Source of the DNA: Pilatotrama ljubarskyi
Taxonomy: Eukaryota > Basidiomycota > Agaricomycetes > Polyporales > Polyporaceae
Reading direction: 5' to 3'
NCBI GenBank assembly: GCA_022385805.1
Contig: MU277670.1
Coordinates: 219,875-283,874, forward strand
Length of the DNA stretch: 64,000 bases
Below, piece by piece: positions 1 through 10,787 of the stretch (its first letter is position 1; each line of letters begins with the position of its first letter). Below the pieces are notes generated by a model, which worked only from the letters and a program-made list of their open reading frames with translations, did not search any database and had not been told where the DNA came from. A program made the translations under genes and the position numbers.

Positions 1-1224
1 GAAGAGGTATCGAGGCAGGCGGCGGTAGCAGGGGTAAGGTGCTAGAGGCCTAGCTGACGGTGGAGCAGCTCAGCCCGGCTATTTAAGCCAGATGCGGAAC
101 TGCCAGACCTTCGGACGGACTCCAAGCGAAGGGCCCAAGCGTGACGGTATAGCATACAGCTCGTGGCGAGCCCTGCCACCAAGCGCTCCTCCTCATTCAA
201 GCTCTTCTTATCCGGATGGACCGGAATGCGCAGATCCGCCCCGGGTGGGGAAAAGGCGACAAAGCAAGAAATTACACCGCCTGACACCGCCGGGGGTGGT
301 TTGCCTGGGACGTCGAGACGCAGGAATGCCCTGGCTTGGTGCTTTTTCCGGCGCTTTGTGCCGCACGGAACCCACGAAGTGATCTTGTTGGCGGACCAGA
401 AGGGGATCGTGGGGTCTGGCAATACGGGTCGTTCCAGAGCGCGTCATGGCATGCACGAGAAGGTGGACACCCACCTTGCCTGCACGCAGGGTATTGGGTA
501 AGCGTCCTGCAGCAGCGGTAGTAGCTCGCTGCATCGTCGTTTTCTCCTCTTTTACCTCTCTGGCCGACGCTAGAGGCAACTCAGATGCCAGTTCAGCATC
601 GGTAGTGCAGCAAGACGCCGCGGGCCCTGCAGGGTGAAAATGCTCGGCAGCGATGCTGAGCTTTGCCGTCGACACGGCCATGCTCGTCCAAGGGGCAAAC
701 GGCACGTGTTCGCGTTCCCCCAGGCCAAGCGAGTCGCGGGCGCCAACGCGTCGCGCAGCTCCGAGCGGCCATCGGGATGAGCACAAAGCACGCAGAGGGC
801 AAACCCAGCGACCCTTCATATCAGCTGCATCGATGGCCTGCGGCTGTGTATATCAGTGCTGAAGTGTCCCTTCTTGTGGAGAGTCGATCGTCGTAACCGC
901 AGTGCCGCCTGTGCTACGCTGAGACCGGAACCGCCGCACGTAGCATCCTGAAACGACCCTGACCGTGGACGTGAGATCCGGATAGACATATTCATACAGC
1001 ATAGGCGAGACCATAGATCCTAGGAGTACATGCGGCATATACGAGACAGAAGACGAGAGTGCGACAGTACGAGACGATGAGAGAAACGGCGACAGCAGCG
1101 AGCAAACGGACAGGGATAAGGATGCGAGCGAATACTACGAAAAACAGCAACCGCGCGACGTATCATGAATGATGTACAAGTCCTTCAGTCGTCTGCTTCC
1201 TGTACCTGTGCGGGGATGAAAGCC
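1..1224. other. no gene recognised (downstream of Argonaute)
   Basis: Several overlapping open frames of 60-200 codons exist on both strands, but none has recognisable protein similarity, a consistent splice pattern or biased composition. They look like chance frames in GC-rich DNA. The right part should contain the Argonaute 3' UTR. The left end may belong to a neighbouring gene outside the window. Confidence 0.5.
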
Positions 1225-4200
1225 TCAAGAGAAGTACATGACCTTGCGCATGGCGGCGCTCAGCGGCTTGAAGCCAGCCTTGAATGCATCGAGCGCGCTC
1301 TTCTTCTGAGCGTCGTCGAGGGGCGCACCCGAGCCTTCGAGGTCCATGTTGCCCTCGGGGTCGTAGTGGTTCTTGGCGCGGGCGCAAACGATGTCGGCAT
1401 CTGCGGCAGATCGTGAGCGCCAATAACGATGCGGCAAAGGGCGAGCAGTACTCACAGTACACGGGAGCAGGGATCGAGACGGAACGAGTAGAACGGGCGT
1501 AGACGTGGCAGAGGGCGAACGAGAGCGCTTGGAGACTGTCTGGGGTGAAGTTGTTCTCGTCGTACAGGACACTGTAGTGCGCGGGGCGGGACGTGCCCAG
1601 CAGCGTATATACCCGAAGAGACCGTGTCAGATTGATGCGCTGCGCCAGCAAGAGCGAAGGGTACTTATCCACTGTGCGATTGCAGGTAGAAGTCGAACTC
1701 CGTCGGGTGCACGATGTCCTTATCGACGACCGTCCCTGCGGGGCAGTTGCCGCTGCGGTCCGCGTTGCCCGAGTTCTGGGGGAAGAATCGGACGTGGTGG
1801 CGCTTGCCCACCACGATCACCGTGATCTTTGCCTGGACACCAGTAGCAGCGCACGCAGCTATGGAGGAAAGGAGGAGCGTCAATATATCTGTGTGAGCAA
1901 GTGCAACAAGACTGCCCGTCGCACCTCTCAGCTGGGGAAGCTCTGCAGAGAAAGGCGGGATGCCGTCAGCATCAAGCGGGCTCGGAAGGATTTCGAGGCT
2001 GCTCACCGTAGTCCAAGACGTGCTGGAACTGGCCTTCAGAGACACCATCGCGATAGAAAATGATACGCTTCGGGCCGCCCTGCTTCTTCTCGTAGCCGGT
2101 GCGGTAGCCAAGATACATCTGTATCATGCCCTTCGCCATGTCTTGGAGGTCGTCGATCATTTCCTGGCGCGAGGTTTGCACGCGGCAGTCGGCGATGTAC
2201 TTGGCATTGTCGGAATCGACGTTGCCGACGAGCGATGTGAACGAGGGGCGGCCGTCCGCGCCGGGTGCAGGGTGGATGACGTCCGCACTACGAGAAGGTG
2301 AGCGCGAAAGCGAGGCAGCTCGGCGTGGCAGACTCACCCCATGACGATGGTGGGGTTGTGCGGGTCGGTCAAGACCGGGACGGAGCGGGCATCCGGGATG
2401 GTGTTGATTCCACCAAGCTTCACGTTGATCCTGCGAAGCATGAGCTTGCTACTCAGACAAGGTGGAGATAGGGAAGAGCTCACTTGAGGCAGACGTTCGC
2501 GAAGTATTGGGCCTTTGCACGCGTGCACTTCGAACTCCTCAGGCACTGCGTAGCGACACCCTGTGTGATGTCCCCGAAGCTGTTGCGTATCAGTCAGTCT
2601 CCTCGAGTCGTACTAGGCAGAAATGAGAACACTTACTGCTTAACGCGCATGTAAATGTCCGCCGACGCTTCAGGTAGCACGGCCACGATGAGGTCCGGCC
2701 CACCCTGCCTCCCGTTCTTGTTGAAACACTCTCCTCCAATCATGCGCAGGAACTGCGGACAAATAGGGATTCAGCACACTTCGTCCACAGTCCGGCACTC
2801 ATGTACTCACGGGCGCGACGGGCTCATGGGAGCCCGCCCACTTGATGACTGGATCCGTTTCGAGCACCGTGATGCCTAAGGGACGAAGCGCATGGGCATC
2901 GCAGTCACGGGAAGGAACAAACGCATCGAACACTCACCGACGCTGGCGAACGCCTGCAGCATACCATGGACCATCTCTTGGGCGAGGTCCATCCTGAAGC
3001 GCTGCTGACGCTCGAAGACGGCGACGCACCAGCGTCTGATGGTCACGGGCCTGAAAAACTTCTTGTCGATCCTGCGAAGAAGAAGAGGGTTCAGCGCCCT
3101 GACAGCGTTCTGAGGTTAGGAGGAGTACCCACATGTTCCAAGCGCCATCGCGCGGTTTCTGCGTTTACCATCCTTGATCAGCCGTACGCCTTGTGTACGA
3201 TGCAGGGAGACTCACGATCGTGGGTTGCCGGCTCCCCTGGCCATACTGCAGTACGGGCGGGTCGAGGATACGGGCCTGCAGAGAGACCGGAGTCGCGTTC
3301 GGCTGGACTACCAAGCCGAATTGCTAAGGACAGGCTCAGTACTCCTTCCGATGAGAGACGAACGAGATGTACTTACCCGAACATATTCAGACTGTCCGTA
3401 GGCCAGAACCTGAAGAGTATCGCGTGAACACAGCGTGCGCAAACATAAGCGGACGCTACACTCACCCCGAGACCGTTCTTGATGCTCCCGAGCCGCTCCT
3501 GCGGCTTCTTCGTCGCGAAGTCCAGGACATCCTTCGTCTTCTCCGGCGGCACCTGCTTGCGCATAATCTGCCCTTCAAAAATGTGGCAGACCTCCATCGG
3601 GATGAGCGCGCCCGATCCGAGCTACGAGAGAGTCAGTTGAATACTCCGCAGCGCAAGAGTGAGTGGTCACACCTCAACGCATGGCACGTGTGGCCACCGC
3701 AGCTGGTAGTTGTGCGCCCTCTGGAAATAGTCCTTGACGTTCATGCGCTGACCCTCCCTGTTCGTAAAGAAGAGCGTTGCGGGGCCGCCTTGCGAGATCT
3801 TCTTCACCACGCGGGCGGGGCGCCTGCTGGTCTGGCGCTGTCCAGGGATCTCGACGGTGACCCGCACGCCTGACAAGAAGCGCTGCAGTCTGACTCGATC
3901 CCTGAAGTCCTGCTGCTGCTGATTCGGTCCCTGTGGCTGTCCAAACCTGCTGGGGTGCTCGTAGCCAAGGAATTCCATGGCGATTGTCAGAAGGGGCCCG
4001 GGTTTGTACATCGCACCGGTGCTGATGTCCACGTTGATCAGCATCCGACCGATGGCGGGCCGCACCGACTGGAAATATCCGCGCCACAAGACGATACCGC
4101 TGCCGATGTCCTTCTTCTCGCGGTCCGTGAAGAACGACCGGACGTTGAAGGGGTATTTCAGGGAAGGTTCCATGCGGATGACCACGTTCAGCGCCTGTAA

Positions 4201-5100
4201 GATGATGGAGGTGAGTGGGCAGGCTAGCACAGGCGAGCAACGAAGGTATCAACCGTAATAGCGGTGAGGACCGCGTTGTCGTGAGACTGCTTGCCCTGCA
4301 GGAAGCGGGCGAGTACCCTAAACCTGTGTCAGAAGCGGCGCGCACAAAGACAACGACGAACGCATACTCGGGGTTGATTGTGGCGACATGCGTTAGCTTC
4401 ACCTTGTACGCCTTCGGGGGGCGCCCAGGTTCAGCGCCTCGGTTCGCATCTCCGGGAGAAGGAGGGTCAACTAGGGTGACCTCGAACTATGAAGGAGAGA
4501 CAGCATGTGAGAGAAGGGTCATGTGGCGGTGGTGGGCTAATAGTACCTCTCCCGAAGTTCCGAAGGGAAGAGGGCGTGCGGCAAACATATTCTTCCTGCC
4601 ATCGTAGACGGCGCGGGGAGTGAAGACCTCAGGGGCAATAACGGTCTGGAGCCTCTCGATGATCTCCATGTTGAGGCGCGCCGGAAGAGTCTTCTCTGAA
4701 GGAGAGATCACTAGAAGACGTCTCAGCGATCGAAGCAGATGTCCAGAGGGAACGAAGTCACTCACCGACTATAGAAGAGAAGAGTGGCGTTGGTATGTCA
4801 GTGAGAGGAGCATCGAGGAGGCAACGCACCATCGTAGTGAAGGATGTTGGCTTCCGGAATCTTAACCTCGAAGTGGTTGGTGAAGACGTGAATGGCGCGC
4901 CCGCTGGTACCGAAGGCGGTACGCTTGACACCAACGGTAGTGATATGGCTGCTGGCGTCCGGCAAGCCGACGTTGGTGTTGACACCGGAAGAGCGAGCGG
5001 GAGGGATTGCGGGCCCGGCGCCACGTCCACCGCGTCCACCGCGGGCGCCACCCCTTCCGCGACCAGAACCACGGTCAGATGGAGCTGCACGAGGAGGCAT
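1225..5100 (-). CDS. Argonaute (small-RNA-guided silencing protein)
   Basis: Multi-exon Argonaute, the small-RNA-binding slicer of the RNAi effector complex. It starts at 5100 with [11 protein letters not shown] followed by an RGG-rich tail ([12 protein letters not shown]). The N and L1 domains follow ([20 protein letters not shown]), then a PAZ domain at about 3550-4000 ([25 protein letters not shown]), a Mid domain, and a PIWI domain at about 1225-2550. PIWI catalytic positions are visible: the first Asp in [15 protein letters not shown], the later Asp in [11 protein letters not shown], and a fourth ligand in [15 protein letters not shown], where Asp replaces the His found in human AGO2; the glutamate finger was not placed exactly. 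The protein ends in MYFS, matching the family's usual MYFA-type end. The last intron (about 1410-1442) is needed to restore VYYADIV. All domains look intact and slicing is plausible. Which fungal Argonaute clade it belongs to cannot be told by eye. Confidence 0.95.
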
Positions 5101-5185
5101 TGCTGTAGTAGTTTTTCGAGATAGGTAGGATTGGTTGTGCTGAGAGTAGCGTGGTATGTGGTGGGAGGAAAGAGAGCTACTCGAA

Positions 5186-5219
5186 GGGAGGAGGGAGGAG
5201 GGAGGAGGGGGGTATTTAA
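5186..5219 (-). promoter_or_regulatory. Argonaute core-promoter candidate: TATA-like box plus C-rich heptad tract
   Basis: Read in the Argonaute direction, a TTAAATA element (5213-5219) is followed by a run of C and T. On the plus strand this is three exact copies of GGGAGGA followed by six G. The G runs are at 5186-5188, 5193-5195, 5200-5202 and 5207-5212, which satisfies the usual G-quadruplex pattern. The element lies 86-119 nt upstream of the Argonaute start codon. The promoter role is inferred from position and composition. Confidence 0.45.
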
Positions 5220-5939
5220 GGGGAGGGGAGCTTTGTGCTGCAGGATCGATAGACGCATTCAATTAACGTGGAGGCGCGCATTGGGAGGCGTGCTGCTGCC
5301 GGATGCAGAACGAGCTTTGTTGTGCTCTGTTGACGCGTCGCGTTCCAATCTTAATTGTCGCGTCGCCGGCGCTTCTGCCGGCCCGGCCCAGCCAGCCAAT
5401 GAGCGACGGCGGTCGGTGGTGCGCTGTGCAGCGAGCATGGTCTTTGCGCGCACAACGAGCCCTGGCCGTCGACGTTAACAGCGGCCGACGCGTCTTCGGA
5501 TTCCGTCTTTCTGCCCTTGGACCGTGCGCACGCCCTCGGCGGGCCCAAGCGCAGTCCGTCGTCTCGGCCACGCCGTTGGTCTTCTCACGGACCGTCTGCC
5601 ATCCGTCCGCTGCGGTAGTTGCCGCTCATCACTTCATGCTTCTTCTTCAGCGCGCACGAGCATGTCCGAGGACTTCCCTGCGCGCATCGGTTGACCTGCT
5701 CGTCTTCTCCGACGAGCATACTCTGAGGATTCTGCACACGTTCACATCATCGCGGACCCTTTGGTCAAAGCGCATCTGCCAAACAGGCTCAAGTGACCTC
5801 CGCCCTGCTCTGGACCGAACGTGCCGTCGTGGTCTCCTCGTTGGCTTCGGACTTTGAGTGCATTTTCCGGTGCTTCCTATTCACACTCCTTGGTTGCAGC
5901 CCAGAACCTAATTCCTGCGCGAGAGCGACCATGCACATC

Positions 5940-5990
5940 GAGACTTGCGATGCAAGTCTCCGCTTGAATATACCGACATAGCGGTCGGTA
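5940..5990. repeat. two adjacent perfect inverted repeats upstream of HIS4
   Basis: GAGACTTGC-gat-GCAAGTCTC is a perfect 9-bp stem with a 3-nt spacer (5940-5960). Ten bases later comes TACCGAC-N6-GTCGGTA, a perfect 7-bp stem (5971-5990). Both lie 218-268 nt before the HIS4 start codon. They could be protein-binding dyads or RNA hairpins if transcribed. Confidence 0.6.
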
Positions 5991-6091
5991 CAATGAGGTG
6001 CAGATGCGAGTCGGCGAGGAGACTCAAGAGTACTGGTGAGTTACTATAGCTGGGAACCAAGCGGCGGGACCGAGTCAGAGATCTCGGATGC

Positions 6092-6109
6092 CCGATCTGC
6101 GAAGATCGG
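6092..6109. repeat. inverted repeat CCGATCT-N4-AGATCGG upstream of HIS4
   Basis: A perfect 7-bp inverted repeat with a 4-nt spacer lies about 100 nt before the HIS4 start codon. It immediately follows an ATG (6088) that is in frame with HIS4, so it could lie in the 5' leader or in an N-terminal extension. Confidence 0.55.
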
Positions 6110-6207
6110 CGGGGTGGCGCTCGTCCCAGATCTGTGATCGCACAAATTCGCTTGTCGACCGAGTGCAGCGAGTCCGACGGTGGCAAACGTCTCTCAGTCT
6201 CTGTCTG

Positions 6208-8916
6208 ATGTCCGCCTTCCTCCCTCTTCTCGACGCCGACCTCGGCGACGGCGCTCTTCTCGCCCCTCTCGCCCGCATCGGCCCTCTAATCGTACCCTTT
6301 GCGCTCACGGACAATGCTGCTATCCCGCAGGACGCAACCCGATATGTTCTCATCGACCGTGACTCATCCGTGAACATGGACCAGGTTGTCTCCCTCCTCG
6401 ACCAAGGCGCGGACAAGGTCATTCTGCCCCTCGTCCTCGCCAAAGACATCATAGGCGTTGTACCCGCGGAGAGGCTCCTTCTCCTGCTGGACGTCGGGAA
6501 CGTCAGCGCCGTATCAGACAAAATCCGCAGCGGCGTATCCGGCGTGCTCATCAGAACGCCCTCCGTCGACGTAGACTTCATCGGATCCGTCTCGCGGTTC
6601 TTTGCGGGCTCCTCGGTCCACGTTCTCCCCGTCGACTCCAGCGTACCTCCCACGCGATCGACCATCCGCGCTCTCGCGGGTGCAGGGACAGTCCTAGTCA
6701 TCCCGACGTCCCTCCTAACCCTCTCCCCGACCGGCGCAAAACAGCTCAACGTCGCGGATGCCTTCCTCGCTCACCTCACCTCCGACCGTCCCGACGGCCT
6801 CTTCCCCACCGTCGTCTCCTCCCACCTCGAGGGCGGGCGTACCATCGGCCTCGTCTACTCCTCCATCGAGTCCGTACGCGAGAGCATCGTCACGGGCAAG
6901 GGCGTCTACCAGTCGCGCAAGCACGGGCTCTGGCGCAAGGGCGAGACGTCCGGCGCGACGCAGGACGTGGTCCGCATCCGCGTCGACTGCGACGCGGACG
7001 CGCTCGAGTTCAGCGTCGTCCAGCACGGCACGGGCTTCTGCCACCTCGACCGTCCGTCGTGTTTCGGTCAGACCCAGGGTCTTGCCGCCCTCGAGCGCAC
7101 CCTCCGGTCCCGTCTTGAGTCTGCCCCCGAGGGTTCGTACACCCGCAGGCTGTTCAACGACCCCGAGCTGCTCCGCTCCAAGATCATGGAGGAGGCGGAC
7201 GAGCTGTGCCGCGCGGAGACCAAGGATGAAATAGCGTTCGAAGCCGCCGACCTCCTTTACTTTGCTCTCACTCGTTGTGTCTCGGCCGGGGTCACCCTCG
7301 CCGACATCGAGCGCTCTCTGGACAAGAAAGCCAAAAAGGTCACTCGGCGTCCCGGCAATGCCAAACCGCAGTGGACACAGAAAGCGGACGCTACCGCAGA
7401 TGGCAAAGAACCCTCGAAGCATGTGCCCGCACCTGCGCCCGCGGTCGATACTAACGCTCCCATCCGCATGCGCACCTTCGATCTCGCCGCAACCTCGCCA
7501 GAGGTCCGCGCGCAGCTTCTCCGCAGGCCCGTGCTGAAGTCCGATGAGATGATCGCGAAGGTGAAGCCGATCGTAGACGACGTGCGCACGCGGGGCGACG
7601 CCGCGCTCCTCGAGCTCACCGCCAAGTTCGACCGCGCGCAGCTCACCTCGACCGTCGTGCGCCCTCCGTTTGCGCCAGAGACGATGCAGATCGCCGACGA
7701 TGTCCGCGCCGCGATTGATGCCGCGTACGCGAACATCTACAGGTTCCACAAGGCGCAGGCGGAGCAGGGCACGCTCGCAGTCGAGACGATGCCCGGCGTC
7801 GTCTGCTCGCGCTTCGCAAGGCCCATCGCGCGCGTCGGGCTGTACGTCCCGGGCGGAACTGCCATCCTGCCCTCGACCGCCCTCATGCTCGGCATCCCCG
7901 CGCAAGTCGCGGGCTGCAAGGAGATCGTGCTCGCGACGCCGCCGCGGCCGGACGGCTCGATCTCGCCCGAGGTGATGTACGTTGCGAAGCTCGTGGGGGC
8001 GTCCGCGATCCTCAAGGCGGGCGGCGCGCAGGCCGTCGCGGCGCTCGCGTACGGGACCGCGACGGTGCCCAAGGTGGACAAGATTTTCGGCCCGGGCAAC
8101 CAGTGGGTCACCGCGGCGAAGATGCTCGTCCAGAACGACACGGACGCGCTCGTGGCGATCGACATGCCCGCGGGCCCATCCGAGGTGCTGGTACGTGCGC
8201 AGCGCCGGCCGCTGCTTTTGTAGTTGTGGTTCAGCGTTGCGGCGCAGTGTGGCTCATGCGTGTTATGTGCTGCAGGTGATCGCGGACCACACGTGCAACC
8301 CCGCGTTCGTCGCTGCGGATCTGCTCTCGCAAGCCGAGCACGGCGTTGATTCGCAAGTCGTGCTCGTGACTGTCAACCTCTCGGATGAGCGCATCGCCGC
8401 CATCGAGGCTGAGGTCGACGCGCAGGCCCGAGCCCTGCCTCGTGTCGACATCATGCGGCAGTCGATTCCGAAGAGCATCATCGTCAAGACTCGCTCCGTC
8501 GAGGAGGCGATCGCGTTCTCGAACGACTACGCGCCCGAGCATCTCATCCTCCACCTCGAAAACGCACCGCAGGCCGTAGCTGCTGTCGAAAATGCGGGCA
8601 GCGTCTTCGTCGGACCGTTCTCACCGGAGAGGTATGTCGGCTCCTTGTAATGTGCTGACCGATCTGCTCATCTCCTGTGTGTAGCTGCGGTGACTACGCC
8701 TCCGGCACGAACCATACCTTGCCGACAAACGGCTACGCCCGCCAGTTCAGCGGCGTGAACACGCTCTCTTTCCAAAAGCACATCACCTCACAAGAGGTGA
8801 CCGCTGTCGGTCTGAAGGGACTCGGACCCATTGTCGCGACCCTCGCCGACTGCGAAGGCCTTGGAGCTCACGCAAACGCCGTTCGCATCCGGTTGCGGGC
8901 GCTCTCACAGTCATAA
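6208..8916 (+). CDS. HIS4: trifunctional histidine biosynthesis protein HIS4
   Basis: Three histidine-pathway activities in one cytosolic chain: phosphoribosyl-AMP cyclohydrolase, phosphoribosyl-ATP pyrophosphohydrolase and histidinol dehydrogenase. Exons 6208-8190, 8276-8631 and 8685-8916 give 856 residues. The cyclohydrolase core is near residues 225-290 ([14 protein letters not shown], then [13 protein letters not shown] and HGTGFCHL). The pyrophosphohydrolase covers about 295-400 ([20 protein letters not shown]). Histidinol dehydrogenase fills about 420-856 ([49 protein letters not shown]). Order and length match fungal HIS4. I chose the start at [13 protein letters not shown]; an in-frame ATG 120 nt upstream (6088) would add 40 residues of unconvincing sequence. 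The introns are 85 and 53 nt with GT-AG ends. General amino-acid control is suggested by Gcn4-like half-sites upstream. Confidence 0.96.
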
Positions 8917-9119
8917 CGCGAGAACGTGCGCAGCTGCGTTAGAGAAAGTCTTGAGGCACGCAAAGGGAGATATGTAAAAGATATGTAAAGTAGCAGTGCA
9001 ATGATAGCAGCGTGACCAGTACTATAAAGTCTAGGACCCCTCAGACACAGGTGGACATGGATATACCCACTACTCGCCCACCAAACGGTACAACCCGGTA
9101 TCTATGTAAGGTAGGCAGA

Positions 9120-10555
9120 TCAGTTGCTCCTGTAGAGAGCACGCCTGGCGGCCTTGACGATCACGCCGGTGTCGGGGAAGGTGAGGTTCTCGAGGTTGAC
9201 GGCGTACTGTAGGCAGGACTTAGTATCTGAATAGTTCTCAATTCCGCTGTGGTACTTACGGGAGTGGGCACGTCAGCACCGGTAACACGCTCGACGGGCG
9301 CATCGAGGTAGTCGAAGGCCTCACTCTCGACAATCTGCGCGCAGATCTCGCTGCCAACACCGAACGCAGGGAAGCCACCCTCAGCGACCACGAGTCTGCA
9401 GGCCGGATGTCAGTTCTACACATTCCGGCGCCTTTCAGGAGCCGACGTACCTGTTGGTCTTCTTGACCGACTTCTTGATCGTGTCGATATCGAGGGGACG
9501 AATGCTGCGCACGTTGATGACCTCGGCCTTGATACCCTCCTTCGCGAGCTCATCGGCGGCCTCGAGACTGTGCGTGACCATCTTGCTGTGCGCAACGATG
9601 GTAACGTCGCTGCCCTCGCGCTCGACCTTACATTTGCCGATGGGGAGGAGGAAGTTGTCCGACATCGCCTCAGAGGACATGGGGAAGGTGACACCGTACA
9701 TCAGCTCGTTCTCGAGGAAGACGACAGGGTTGGGGTCCCGGATGGCAGACTACAAAGCCTATCAGATTTGTACATGACACAGGCGTCATTCCGGTCGGCC
9801 GCACCTTGAGAAGACCCTTGCAATCCTCCGCGTTCCAAGGGCTCACGACCTTCAGACCAGGAATCTGACCGTACCACGCAGCGTAGTCTTGTGAGTGCTG
9901 GGCGGCGACCCCTGCAGCCGCGCCGTTGGGACCACGGAAGACGATGGGACAGGGCAGGACACCACCAGACATGTAGTGCGTCTTTCCAGCGGAGTTGACG
10001 ATCTGGTCAATGGCCTGCATGGCAAAGTTGAATGTCATGAACTCGCAACTAGACCAGAGTCAGCTTGCATATCCCCGGCGAAGGGAGCGTTTTGGCGTAC
10101 ATTGGCCGGAGGCCAGCGAAGGCAGCACCGATCGCGAGACCAGCGAAACCCATCTCGGTGATGGGGGTGTCGACCACACGCTTCTCGCCGAACTTGTCCA
10201 GGAGGCCCTTGGTGACCTGTAGACATTTGTAAAGCCATGTCTTGAGTAGTGTCGGCAGCAGAGACACACCTTGTATGCACCATTGTACCGAGCGACCTCC
10301 TCACCAAGGATGAAGACGTTCTCGTCCCGCAGCATCTCCTCCTCCATCGCAGCATTAAGTGCTTCACGCACGGTCATCTGACATGACCAAGTGAGTCGGC
10401 CTGGACACGGAACTTGGCGGGGCTGGACTTACTGTATGCTCGCTCTGCGACGCATATCCACGGGCAAGACGCGCGGCGGCTGTCCGTGCAGGGCGTGCGC
10501 ACCGTGCGCGGGTGATGGCGGGGGCGAGGCGGGCGAAGGCGAGACGCGAGGCCAT
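9120..10555 (-). CDS. PDB1: pyruvate dehydrogenase E1 component, beta subunit, mitochondrial
   Basis: Beta subunit of the thiamine-diphosphate-dependent E1 of the pyruvate dehydrogenase complex in the mitochondrial matrix. The N-terminus is an Arg/Ala-rich targeting sequence ([18 protein letters not shown]). The mature part begins around [16 protein letters not shown] and continues with [49 protein letters not shown] and [10 protein letters not shown]. The C-terminal transketolase-like domain contains [14 protein letters not shown] sequence and [16 protein letters not shown], and the protein ends in RALYRSN. It has several short introns. It is convergent with HIS4 (203 nt apart) and divergent from the dehydrogenase at 10788, sharing about 230 nt of promoter. 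A C-rich tract lies 20-36 nt before the start codon. Confidence 0.95.
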
Positions 10556-10574
10556 GTCTTTTCGGCGGGAGAGA

Positions 10575-10591
10575 GGGCGGGAGGGAGGGGG
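10575..10591 (+). promoter_or_regulatory. G-quadruplex-type motif in the PDB1/SDR shared promoter
   Basis: GGG-C-GGG-A-GGG-A-GGGGG fits the four-run quadruplex pattern with single-base loops. It sits 20 nt upstream of the PDB1 start codon, so the PDB1 sense strand carries C-rich leader DNA while the G-rich strand is the sense strand for the divergent dehydrogenase. A regulatory role is inferred only. Confidence 0.4.
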
Positions 10592-10787
10592 AGATGGACG
10601 GAGACGGTGACGAGCGATGCCCAATTTTTGGAGGAGAAGCGGTGAGGTGGCTCGGACGCGCTCGGGACGCGAAGCGCCCCCCAAACACTTTCAAATCAAG
10701 GACGTCGTCCCACAGTCCCCAGCCTCCGTCTTACGACCACGCCCACCGCGCTACTCGACAGTTTCATCTTCGTCAACGACGTCCGCG

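Larger units (their letters stand above)
5101..6207. other. divergent promoter region, Argonaute / HIS4
   Basis: No gene seen; the open frames across 5260-5860 overlap on both strands without recognisable content. The left side holds the Argonaute promoter tract. The right side holds a cluster of inverted repeats (5940-5960, 5971-5990, 6092-6109). Two partial Gcn4/Cpc1-type sites also occur, GACTCA at 6021-6026 and GAGTCA at 6072-6077, about 185 and 135 nt before the HIS4 start codon. Confidence 0.5.

Noticed and set aside
6715..7905. 396-codon minus-strand ORF antisense to HIS4
   Set aside because: It is the antisense shadow of a long GC-rich coding exon, rich in Arg, Gly, Asp and Glu, with no recognisable content.
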